Below, in pieces: positions 12,401 to 17,525 of a stretch of DNA of 21,377 bases (the stretch's first letter is position 1; each line of letters starts with the position of its first letter). The stretch is from JBBDXS01 sp964418365. Its GTDB lineage: Bacteria > Chloroflexota > Dehalococcoidia > DSTF01 > RBG-16-68-14. The DNA lies in assembly GCA_964418365.1 (NCBI GenBank), contig CAYQLM010000055.1:1-21377 (forward strand). Direction: 5' to 3'. The position numbers and the translations under genes were made by a program. The notes under the pieces were generated by a model, which saw nothing but the letters and a program-made list of their open reading frames with translations, did not search any database and was not told the DNA's origin.

Positions 12401-12955
12401 ATGCGGAGCAAGTGGTTTGCATTCAGCCTTGTCATCGCGATGGGCGCGCTGCTCATAGGAGCAGCAGCCTGCAAGAGCAGCAGTAGTACCAAGAAGACAA
12501 GCACGCCGGTAAAGACGACGGCCGCGGCCACACACACGCCATCGAGCGGCACAACGCCGGCAGCAACCGCCGGATCGCCAAGCGCCCAGGGCGAGGTTGC
12601 CGTCACACTCGTCGAGTACCAGGTCAAACCGATCCCGACCTCCGTGCCCGGCGGCAGCGTGAAGTTCACCGCGCGAAACATCGGCACCGCGACGCACGAG
12701 TTCATGGTGATCAAGACCGGCCTGGCGCCAACCGACCTGCCCAAGAAGGCGGACGGCTCGTACGACGAGGCGGCGTCCGGCGCGGAGATGATCGACCACG
12801 TGAAGGACATCGCACCAGGCACGACTGGAACGCTCACACTCACACTCGATCCCGGGAAGTACGTGTTGATCTGCAACGTCGTGCAGACCACAAACGGACA
12901 GACGGTCAGCCATTACGCCCAGCGCATGGCGACCGCCTTCACCGTCACGCAGTAG
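12401..12955 (+). CDS. Cupredoxin-like (blue copper) lipoprotein
   Basis: A 184-residue lipoprotein: signal segment 5-23 with lipobox Cys24 (GAAAC), then a Ser/Thr/Lys-rich linker (25-62) that would tether it to the outer face of the membrane. Residues 65-184 form a cupredoxin fold with candidate type 1 copper ligands H99 (GTATHEF), C158 (YVLICNV), H171 and M176 (SHYAQRM, H-x4-M). The Cys-to-His loop is 12 residues, longer than in plastocyanin or azurin, as seen in some plastocyanin-like domains annotated as sulfocyanin-type (family knowledge). Start ATG 12401 has a strong SD GGGAGGG (12386-12392). Likely an extracytoplasmic electron carrier or copper-binding protein; the partner is unknown. 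Confidence 0.8.
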   Translation: MRSKWFAFSLVIAMGALLIGAAACKSSSSTKKTSTPVKTTAAATHTPSSGTTPAATAGSPSAQGEVAVTLVEYQVKPIPTSVPGGSVKFTARNIGTATHEFMVIKTGLAPTDLPKKADGSYDEAASGAEMIDHVKDIAPGTTGTLTLTLDPGKYVLICNVVQTTNGQTVSHYAQRMATAFTVTQ

Positions 12956-12982
12956 TCGGGCCCGCGAAGAAAGGAGCAACAA

Positions 12983-13528
12983 ATGAGAAGATATCGGTTC
13001 ATGATAGCGCTCGGGCTGGCGCTCGCAGCGCTCGCCGTTGCGGGCATCGCCTGCAGCAGCAGCAAGAGCACGAAGACCAACGCCACGAGCACTCCGAAGA
13101 AGACAGCGGTGAGTACGCCGGCCAGCACGAAGGTCTCCCAAACGCCCAAGGCCAGTACGCCTCAGTCGACAGCCAGCAGCCAGACGACGCCCGGCGGTTC
13201 CACGCTGAAGGTCACCCAGAACGCAACGCTCGGCACGATCATCACCGACGCGGCAGGGCGAACAGTGTACAAGTACGCGAACGACCAGCCAGGCACGAGC
13301 AACTGCGCGGGGACTTGCGCCCAGAACTGGCCCCCGGTAACGGCTTCGGGCCAGCCGACGGCAGGCAATGACGTCACAGGCCAGGTAGGGACAATCCAGC
13401 GCGCTGATGGGACGACACAGGTCACGCTCGGCGGTTCGCCGCTGTACTACTTCGTCAGCGACACCTCTCCGGGCGCTGCCACAGGCGATGGCGTGGGAGG
13501 GTTCTCTGTCATCAAGGTCGGCGGCTAG
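12983..13528 (+). CDS. Yx(FWY)xxD-repeat lipoprotein (COG4315 type)
   Basis: A 181-residue lipoprotein with signal segment 5-23, lipobox Cys24 (GIAC) and a Ser/Thr/Lys linker (25-73). The C-terminal domain has two copies of the family motif: Y96-K-Y-A-N-D101 and Y155-Y-F-V-S-D160, plus CAGTCAQNWPP (108-118) with a Cys pair, all typical of the secreted-repeat lipoprotein family. Function is unestablished; relatives occur in operons with copper and redox proteins. SD AAGGAG (12971-12976) is 6 nt before ATG 12983. It is the last gene of the lipoprotein cluster and is followed by a terminator shared with the convergent SWIM gene. Confidence 0.85.
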   Translation: MRRYRFMIALGLALAALAVAGIACSSSKSTKTNATSTPKKTAVSTPASTKVSQTPKASTPQSTASSQTTPGGSTLKVTQNATLGTIITDAAGRTVYKYANDQPGTSNCAGTCAQNWPPVTASGQPTAGNDVTGQVGTIQRADGTTQVTLGGSPLYYFVSDTSPGAATGDGVGGFSVIKVGG

Positions 13529-13548
13529 TCGCCTGCCTCGCTAAAGCA

Positions 13549-13580
13549 AGGAACGCCTCGAGCTACCTCGGGGCGTTCCT
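13549..13580. terminator. Bidirectional terminator between lipoprotein operon and SWIM gene
   Basis: AGGAACGCC (13549-13557) pairs with GGCGTTCCT (13572-13580), with an inner CGAG/CTCG helix. T-rich sequence follows on the plus side (TGTTCGTT) and on the minus side (TTGCTTT). Placed between two converging genes. Confidence 0.8.
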
Positions 13581-13602
13581 GTTCGTTCTCGAGAACTCGT
13601 CG

Positions 13603-13863
13603 TCAGGCGGGTTTCGCGCCCGCGTAGAGCGCGCTACGCGGCAGCATCCCCTCCAGGATCCGTTCCAGGGCCATGGTATGAGCACAGGCTCCCCAGCCGG
13701 CGAAGAAGTCGCAATTACAGCGCCACGAGTCGCCGTCGAGCCGCACTTCGTGGCGGTCGTTCTCGCCCTCGAAGTCCGCTTCCAGGCCGCGGAAATGGAT
13801 GCGTGTCCGCTCCTGGGCGTAGCGCTTTGCCTTCTCGATCTTGCCGATGAGGCCTGAGTTCAC
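13603..13863 (-). CDS. Small stand-alone SWIM zinc-finger protein
   Basis: An 86-residue protein whose recognisable part is a SWIM zinc finger, C-x-C-x8-C-x-H (CNCDFFAGWGACAH, near the middle-end). Before it is a basic helix (KIEKAKRYAQER) and a short beta region (IHFRGLEADFEGENDRHEVRL). SWIM domains bind nucleic acid or protein partners; what this one does is unknown. Start GTG at 13863 is chosen because a strong SD (AAGGGAGG, complement of 13869-13876) lies 5 nt upstream; the longer TTG-started frame would begin inside the terminator U-tract and translate through the SD. It has its own promoter and a leader with a terminator-like hairpin (13881-13915), suggesting attenuation. Confidence 0.8.
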   Translation of the reverse strand: MNSGLIGKIEKAKRYAQERTRIHFRGLEADFEGENDRHEVRLDGDSWRCNCDFFAGWGACAHTMALERILEGMLPRSALYAGAKPA

Positions 13864-13880
13864 GATGACCTCCCTTTCAT

Positions 13881-13915
13881 AAAACAACTCGGCACCAGCA
13901 AACGCCGGCGCCGAG
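13881..13915 (-). terminator. Intrinsic terminator in SWIM-gene leader (candidate attenuator)
   Basis: On the minus-strand RNA a 12-bp stem with two G-U wobbles (13915-13904 with 13899-13888) closes on a GUUU tetraloop and is followed by UUGUUUU. On the plus strand the two wobbles become A-C mismatches, so it is designed for minus-strand RNA. It lies between the SWIM promoter (13971-13999) and the SWIM start codon, only 18 nt before it. It would also terminate read-through from thpR. Confidence 0.75.
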
Positions 13916-13917
13916 GC

Positions 13918-13944
13918 TTACGCGAAAACGAGGATCCGGGGCAT
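13918..13944 (-). CDS. Putative leader peptide (8 aa) before attenuator
   Basis: ATG at 13944 opens an 8-codon frame (MPRILVFA) ending with TAA, 2 nt before the base of the terminator stem. A purine-rich SD-like GGAGGGGAG (13963-13955) precedes it by 10 nt. A ribosome at the stop codon would cover the 5' arm of the hairpin. No run of one amino-acid codon is present, so amino-acid sensing is not evident. It is short enough to be chance. Confidence 0.35.
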   Translation of the reverse strand: MPRILVFA

Positions 13945-13970
13945 CGCTCTTAGTCTCCCCTCCAATGATG

Positions 13971-13999
13971 ATTGTACGCCCGCCTCGCCAGCGCGTCAA
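13971..13999 (-). promoter_or_regulatory. Sigma70-type promoter for the SWIM gene
   Basis: On the minus strand TTGACG (complement of 13994-13999) and TACAAT (complement of 13971-13976) are separated by exactly 17 nt. Transcription would start near 13964, giving a ~100-nt leader with the leader peptide, terminator hairpin and SD of the SWIM gene. Confidence 0.7.
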
Positions 14000-14001
14000 C
14001 C

Positions 14002-14589
14002 CTACAATTGGGGGAACGTTGCCAGTTGTTGGTACACCGCGCCGGCGGGCCCGAGTGTGCTGCGCATCAGGTGCACCGGGGTCAGCACCATCGACGGGAT
14101 CGCTGGCGTTTCGGCGGCGGAGAGCACCCGGCCGAGCCGCCGCCGGTCTTCCGGCGAGGCCTCGTCCGGCACGCGCGCCAGCGTCAGGTGCGCCGCGAAC
14201 GGCCTGCCGTCGCGCGGGAAGCCCAGCGGCGCCAGCGCGCCATCGACGCGCCCGGCCAGCGAGGTGAGGCCCGCTACGTCCCCATCCAGCCCCACCCAAA
14301 CGACGCGCAGCCCGCTGCCGCCAAAGCCTCCGAGCGCCGCCGGCTGCACGCGCAGCTCGAAGGGCTGGATGGCGGCGGCCAGCGCTGCTTCGATCGCCCC
14401 TACCCTGCTAGCCTCGACTTCGCCCAGGAACTTGAGCGTGATGTGGATGCTCTCCGGCCGCACCCAACGCAGCCGGACGTCGGTGACGCGGCGGAGGCCA
14501 TCCTGCACGGAACCGATCGCGCGCAAGACATCGTCCGGCAGCGCGCAGGCGACGAAGAGCCGGAGCTGGCCCGAACGTGCCGATGTCAC
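14002..14589 (-). CDS. thpR: RNA 2',3'-cyclic phosphodiesterase (2H family)
   Basis: A 195-residue 2H phosphoesterase of the LigT/ThpR group. The two catalytic H-x-T motifs are HIT at 49-51 (HITLKFLGEV) and HLT at 134-136 (HLTLARV), separated by the usual ~85 residues. The N-terminal RLFVACALPDD segment is typical. These enzymes open 2',3'-cyclic phosphates on RNA ends; the in vivo substrate is uncertain. The start GTG (14589) overlaps the stop of the upstream amidohydrolase gene by 4 nt, so the two are translated together. The SWIM promoter lies just past its stop codon. Confidence 0.92.
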   Translation of the reverse strand: MTSARSGQLRLFVACALPDDVLRAIGSVQDGLRRVTDVRLRWVRPESIHITLKFLGEVEASRVGAIEAALAAAIQPFELRVQPAALGGFGGSGLRVVWVGLDGDVAGLTSLAGRVDGALAPLGFPRDGRPFAAHLTLARVPDEASPEDRRRLGRVLSAAETPAIPSMVLTPVHLMRSTLGPAGAVYQQLATFPQL

Positions 14590-15422
14590 AGTCGCAGCAG
14601 CAGTTTCGCGTTCTCGCCTTCGATGAGCGATCGCGCTTCGTCGTCGATGTGCGCGTCGCGCAGCTCCCGCAGCGCTTCCTCCTGTTCGACGAGGGGGAAG
14701 TCGCTCCCGAAGAGCACGTGGTCGGCGCCCACCAGCTCGATCACGCGGCCGAAGATGCCCGGCGAGTAGAGGAACCTCGTGCCGGCGCTATCGAAGTACG
14801 TGCGAGCGAAGGACTCGTGAACTTCGGGCATCAGGGCGTAGAAGGGCAGGCCACCGCCCCAGTGAGCGGCGATCACCGACACGCCCGGAAAATCCGCGAT
14901 GAAGCGCCCCAGCTGCTCGATGGGCAGGCCGCCCTTCCCGGGGTAGACGTGGCCCAGCGGCTCGCTCGTGTGAAAGAGGAGCGTCAGGTCGTAGGCGTCG
15001 GCGGCCCAGGCCAGCAGGTCCGCCTCCGAGCTATCGATGAGGCTGTAGCCCTGGTTCTGGGGCCGCAGCTCACCGAGCCCGCGCGCGCCGCCGCTGACCA
15101 GGCGCTTGATGTCATCGCGCGCGCCATCAGCCGAAGGCAGGACGGTACAGAATGGAATGATCCGCCCGCCCGACTGACCTGCTGCCTCCAGGAGGTACTC
15201 GTTGTGGCGCCGGACCAGCTCGACGTCGCTCCAGGCGAAGCCGCAGGCCACGCTGCGGTCGATCCCGGCCGCGTCCATCGACGCGAGCAGCTCCTCCGCC
15301 GTCGCGATGCGCGCCTTGGGGCGGCTGTACAGCTCTCGGAACGTCGCGTCGCGCGCGAGGAACGCCTCGCGGCCGTCGCGCACCTCCGGCCAGAAGATGT
15401 GCGTATGCGAATCGATGATCAC
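14586..15422 (-). CDS. Metal-dependent amidohydrolase (amidohydrolase-2 family)
   Basis: A 278-residue TIM-barrel hydrolase. Metal and catalytic residues visible: H6 and H8 in DSHTHIF, H151 in LFHTSE, H187 in AAHWGGG, D241 in LFGSDFP. The family includes decarboxylases and hydrolases of cyclic or aromatic substrates; the exact substrate is not recognisable. The start is GTG 15422 at the family N-terminus MIIDSHTH; no SD is visible. It is coupled to thpR downstream. Its first 69 codons and 15 upstream bases are duplicated at 17191-17411 as a truncated copy with 3 amino-acid differences. An AT-rich stretch (about 15450-15535) just upstream probably holds its promoter, though no clear hexamers stand out. 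Confidence 0.88.
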   Translation of the reverse strand: MIIDSHTHIFWPEVRDGREAFLARDATFRELYSRPKARIATAEELLASMDAAGIDRSVACGFAWSDVELVRRHNEYLLEAAGQSGGRIIPFCTVLPSADGARDDIKRLVSGGARGLGELRPQNQGYSLIDSSEADLLAWAADAYDLTLLFHTSEPLGHVYPGKGGLPIEQLGRFIADFPGVSVIAAHWGGGLPFYALMPEVHESFARTYFDSAGTRFLYSPGIFGRVIELVGADHVLFGSDFPLVEQEEALRELRDAHIDDEARSLIEGENAKLLLRL

Positions 15423-15437
15423 AGGCGCATGGTAGCG
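15217..15437 (+). repeat. 221-bp direct repeat, copy A (amidohydrolase 5' end)
   Basis: Aligns without gaps to 17191-17411 at a constant offset of 1974 bp, with about 18 mismatches by eye (~92% identity). Copy A is the 5' end of the intact amidohydrolase gene plus 15 bp upstream of its start codon. Confidence 0.9.
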
Positions 15438-15627
15438 AACGGGCGCTCAACTCGATTGTTTTGAGAAAAACCGAAAATAAAGCACCCCTTTTGAATCTGA
15501 GTTTGGCGATTTTCTTGAATTGTTTCCGCCATAGCGGTCCGAAACGTCTCCCGGGCGAGGGGAGTTCGTTTTGCAAAACGCGTTGGCAAGCTAGGCAAAC
15601 CGCTCCGCTCGGGGTGACACATCAGCG
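15438..15627. other. AT-rich non-coding stretch upstream of the amidohydrolase
   Basis: No credible ORF. The first ~100 bases are distinctly AT-richer than the surroundings and probably include the amidohydrolase promoter on the minus strand. The second part (about 15580-15622) reads like a fragment of the REP-type word CTCGGGGTGACA seen again in the adjacent tandem repeats. Confidence 0.5.
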
Positions 15628-15980
15628 TTGACACCAAACGGAAGTGAGGCCGCTCAGCATTCCGTCATTGTCCTGCCCCGGAGCAACCGGCCGGACAGAT
15701 CCCTCGCTCTCCACCCCGCCGTCCTTCTACCCCGCCCAGCTCGGGATGACAGAGAACGCGAGCCCTGTGATACGTCGCGGCTGACACCAAGCGGAAGTGA
15801 GGCTGCTCAGCATGCCGTGATTGTCCTGCCCCGACGCGACCTGACCGACAGATCCCTCGCCCTCCACCCCACCGTCCTTCTACCCCGCTCGGCTCGGGAT
15901 GACAGAGAACCCTAGCTCGGCTACACCCCGCGGTTGACACCATACGGAACCGAGGCCGCTCAGCATGCCGTCGCGGTCAT
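15628..15980 (+). repeat. 153-bp tandem repeat, 2.3 copies
   Basis: Units begin with (T/C)TGACACCA at 15628, 15781 and 15934, exactly 153 bp apart; the third is partial and fades around 15975. Each full unit contains ATTGTCCTGCCCCG, ACAGATCCCTCGC and CTCGGGATGACAGAGAAC. The unit length is a multiple of three, so an open frame runs through units 1 and 2 without looking like a protein. CTCGGGATGACA resembles the ends of dispersed MITE-like intergenic repeats (recollection). Confidence 0.85.
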
Positions 15981-16021
15981 ACTAACAGGCAAGGACGAAA
16001 TCGCGAAGGCGGGCGCGTCGC

Positions 16022-16049
16022 TTGACAAACTCCGGAGAGGGAATATACT
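16022..16049 (+). promoter_or_regulatory. Near-consensus sigma70 promoter of surface protein gene 1
   Basis: TTGACA (16022-16027) and TATACT (16044-16049) with a 16-nt spacer. Predicted start about 16056, leaving a ~228-nt leader. Same hexamers and spacer as the promoter at 17447. Confidence 0.8.
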
Positions 16050-16055
16050 GGCGAA

Positions 16056-16283
16056 CGACTGGCGGTGGGCGAATCCCACCAAGTTCTCTGTCAACCGCCT
16101 CCCCGCCGAACGTTGACAGCCCTCTCTGGGGGAGAAGGGTGTCATGGCGTATTGCCCCCCGGCGGAGCCGCTAACGACGCTGGGACTACGCCCAGCAATG
16201 GAGGAGCGCGGAGCCTCATTGCTCTACGTGCTCACTTCATTTGCCCGCTTTAGTTTCGAAGGCTCGGTAGGAGGTCAACAAAC
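16056..16283 (+). promoter_or_regulatory. Long structured 5' leader of surface protein gene 1
   Basis: At least five hairpins can be drawn: GGTGGG/CCCACC (16064-16080); CTGTCAAC/GTTGACAG (16088-16095 with 16112-16119); CCC-TCTC/GAGA-GGG (16120-16139); GCTGGG/CCCAGC (16179-16184 with 16191-16196); GCAATG-AGG/CCT-CATTGC (16195-16222). I do not recognise a known riboswitch consensus. An SD (TAGGAGGT, 16268-16275) ends the leader. Confidence 0.55.
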
Positions 16284-16314
16284 GTGTTCACGAACCGAGG
16301 GCGAAACATCCTGA
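16144..16314 (+). CDS. Possible upstream ORF overlapping surface protein gene 1
   Basis: ATG 16144 opens a 56-codon frame with an SD-like GGAGAAGGG (16131-16139) before it. It ends at TGA 16312, 31 nt inside the next gene in another frame. The predicted peptide has no recognisable domain. It may be a coupling leader ORF or chance; the GC-rich setting makes short open frames common. Confidence 0.2.
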   Translation: MAYCPPAEPLTTLGLRPAMEERGASLLYVLTSFARFSFEGSVGGQQTCSRTEGETS

Positions 16315-17036
16315 AGCTAGCGGCTCTCCCGATCGCGCTGGCAGCGGTTGCGTTGCTCCTCGGCGCGGGCATTGGCAGCCCGAACCACGCCCAGGCTCAC
16401 TTGGACAATAGCGTGGAATTTCACATCGACGTGACGGGCGGAGGGGCCGGCTGTAACACGCTGGCTGACCAGAAGGGCAACTGCGTCATTACCACCGGTA
16501 GCGTGTTCACGGTGAATGCGTATCTAGACAGTTTCGGTACGGATTCCTACGGGCTCTATGCAGTTTCCCTGGATTACACCGGCGTGGTGAGCAAAGATGC
16601 CGGCCACAACACATGGCCGGATTGCAACAATGGGGACTCCGGGTCGACGGGGCCCGTGTCCGTCTACCATATCTGCGCCGTCCAGCGTGACGACCCGCCG
16701 TCGACCTTTACGGGCAAGATGGTAACGTTTAACTTCACCTGCACGGCCGACGGCACGATCTCCATGGAGCACGCCGATGACTTCGCTACCCGTCTGGTAC
16801 GTGTCAACCCCTCCCTCGTCCGCCATGAGGCGGGTCCGGACGTGCTGAACATCGAGTGTCGGGCCAACACGCCGACGCCACCGTCACCGGTGGGCGGCTT
16901 GTCCATCGACCCGAATCTCGCTGGTGGGAGCAGTGGTGGGAGCTCCGCGGGCTTCCTGCTAGGCGGCTCCGCGCTGGCAGCGCTCCTTCTCGGGGCGACG
17001 GCCTGGCGCATGCGCAAGGCCGTGAACGTGGGCTAG
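16284..17036 (+). CDS. Secreted, C-terminally anchored surface protein (cohesin-like domain)
   Basis: A 250-residue secreted protein: signal peptide 10-38 (ending near AQA), a beta-rich domain (about 42-193) and a C-terminal anchor. The domain resembles cohesin/carbohydrate-binding-adjacent folds of Chloroflexota secreted proteins (VEFHIDVTGGG, a CxxxxxxxxxC pair, FTVNAYLDSF, VSLDYTGVVSKD); this is inference from pattern. Six cysteines (57, 67, 114, 131, 153, 192) could form three disulfides. Residues 197-204 are a Pro/Thr linker, followed by VGGL (203-206), a Gly/Ser stretch, a helix (223-241) and a basic tail (RMRK). GTG 16284 has an excellent SD (TAGGAGGT). It has its own promoter and long leader. 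Confidence 0.75.
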   Translation: MFTNRGRNILKLAALPIALAAVALLLGAGIGSPNHAQAHLDNSVEFHIDVTGGGAGCNTLADQKGNCVITTGSVFTVNAYLDSFGTDSYGLYAVSLDYTGVVSKDAGHNTWPDCNNGDSGSTGPVSVYHICAVQRDDPPSTFTGKMVTFNFTCTADGTISMEHADDFATRLVRVNPSLVRHEAGPDVLNIECRANTPTPPSPVGGLSIDPNLAGGSSGGSSAGFLLGGSALAALLLGATAWRMRKAVNVG

Positions 17037-17082
17037 AGGCGAGAACGCGGAAACACGTTTCCTAGACCTCCTGCCGAAGTTG

Positions 17083-17138
17083 GTATCGGAGGCCGGGCGA
17101 AAGCCTGGTATCCGATACGCCGCGCCCCTGACGGCGCG
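17083..17138 (+). terminator. Two stable hairpins after surface protein gene 1
   Basis: Hairpin 1: GTATCGGA/TCCGATAC (17083-17090 with 17111-17118), a 2x2 internal loop, then CCGGGC/GCCTGG capped by a GAAA tetraloop (17099-17102). Hairpin 2: CGCGCC/GGCGCG (17121-17126 with 17133-17138). No T-tract. Position 47 nt after the stop suggests a 3'-end structure, but the GNRA-capped stem is elaborate for that. The remainder of 17037-17190 holds no gene, only a small CGGTTAACCG palindrome. Confidence 0.65.
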
Positions 17139-17190
17139 ATGTGGTGAGCGCGGAGGCGGGTCGCCCACGGTTAACCGCAAACCCTGACAG

Positions 17191-17396
17191 AGCTCGGCGT
17201 CGCTCCAGGCGAAACCGCAGGCGACGCTGCGGTCGATGCCTGCCGCGTCCATGGACACGAGCAGCTCCTCCGCGGTGGCGATGCGCGCCTTCGGCCTGCT
17301 GTACAGCTCACGGAACGTCGCGGCGCGCGCGAGGAACGCCTCGCGGCCGTCGCGGACCTCCGGCCAGAAGATATGCGTATGCGAATCGATGATCAT
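17191..17396 (-). pseudogene. Truncated second copy of the amidohydrolase N-terminus
   Basis: Starts with ATG at 17396 and encodes MIIDSHTHIFWPEV onward to AWSDAEL (69 residues), differing from the intact protein at 14586-15422 only at 3 positions (D25A, A47V, V67A). At 17190 homology stops abruptly and the frame continues into unrelated sequence, reaching a stop at 16959 antisense to surface protein gene 1. It lacks H151, H187 and D241, so it cannot be an active enzyme. About 16 nucleotide differences but only 3 amino-acid changes in the coding part means most changes are synonymous: the copy evolved as a functional gene before truncation, or came from a related strain. Confidence 0.85.
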
Positions 17397-17411
17397 GGGC
17401 GCATGGTAGCG
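17191..17411 (+). repeat. 221-bp direct repeat, copy B
   Basis: Partner of 15217-15437 (offset 1974 bp, no gaps, ~92% identical). It contains the truncated amidohydrolase copy and 15 bp upstream. Copy B is followed after 36 nt by a promoter and surface protein gene 2. Confidence 0.9.
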
Positions 17412-17446
17412 CGAAGGAGTCGCTAACCGCTGATCCGCGAAGCCGC

Positions 17447-17474
17447 TTGACAACGTCTTCGGGAAACGTATACT
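17447..17474 (+). promoter_or_regulatory. Near-consensus sigma70 promoter of surface protein gene 2
   Basis: TTGACA (17447-17452) and TATACT (17469-17474) with a 16-nt spacer, preceded by CCGC as at the other promoter (CGCTTGACAA is shared). Predicted start about 17481 and a ~45-nt leader to ATG 17526. Confidence 0.8.
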
Positions 17475-17525
17475 AGGCGCACTTGCCGGACACCGTCCGT
17501 CCAGACTCGAATTGGGCTGAACCTG

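Noticed and set aside
13864..13887. SWIM protein starting at TTG 13887
   Set aside because: This start lies in the terminator U-tract, and the resulting codons would run through the strong SD of the GTG at 13863.
14577..15464. 295-codon plus-strand frame opposite the amidohydrolase
   Set aside because: Shadow of a gene with clear metal-binding motifs.
15628..15915. 95-codon open frame through the tandem repeats
   Set aside because: Exists only because the repeat period is a multiple of three; no SD, no domain, and it repeats itself.
15628..15980. CRISPR array
   Set aside because: The period is 153 bp and whole units are similar; there are no short identical repeats separated by unique spacers.
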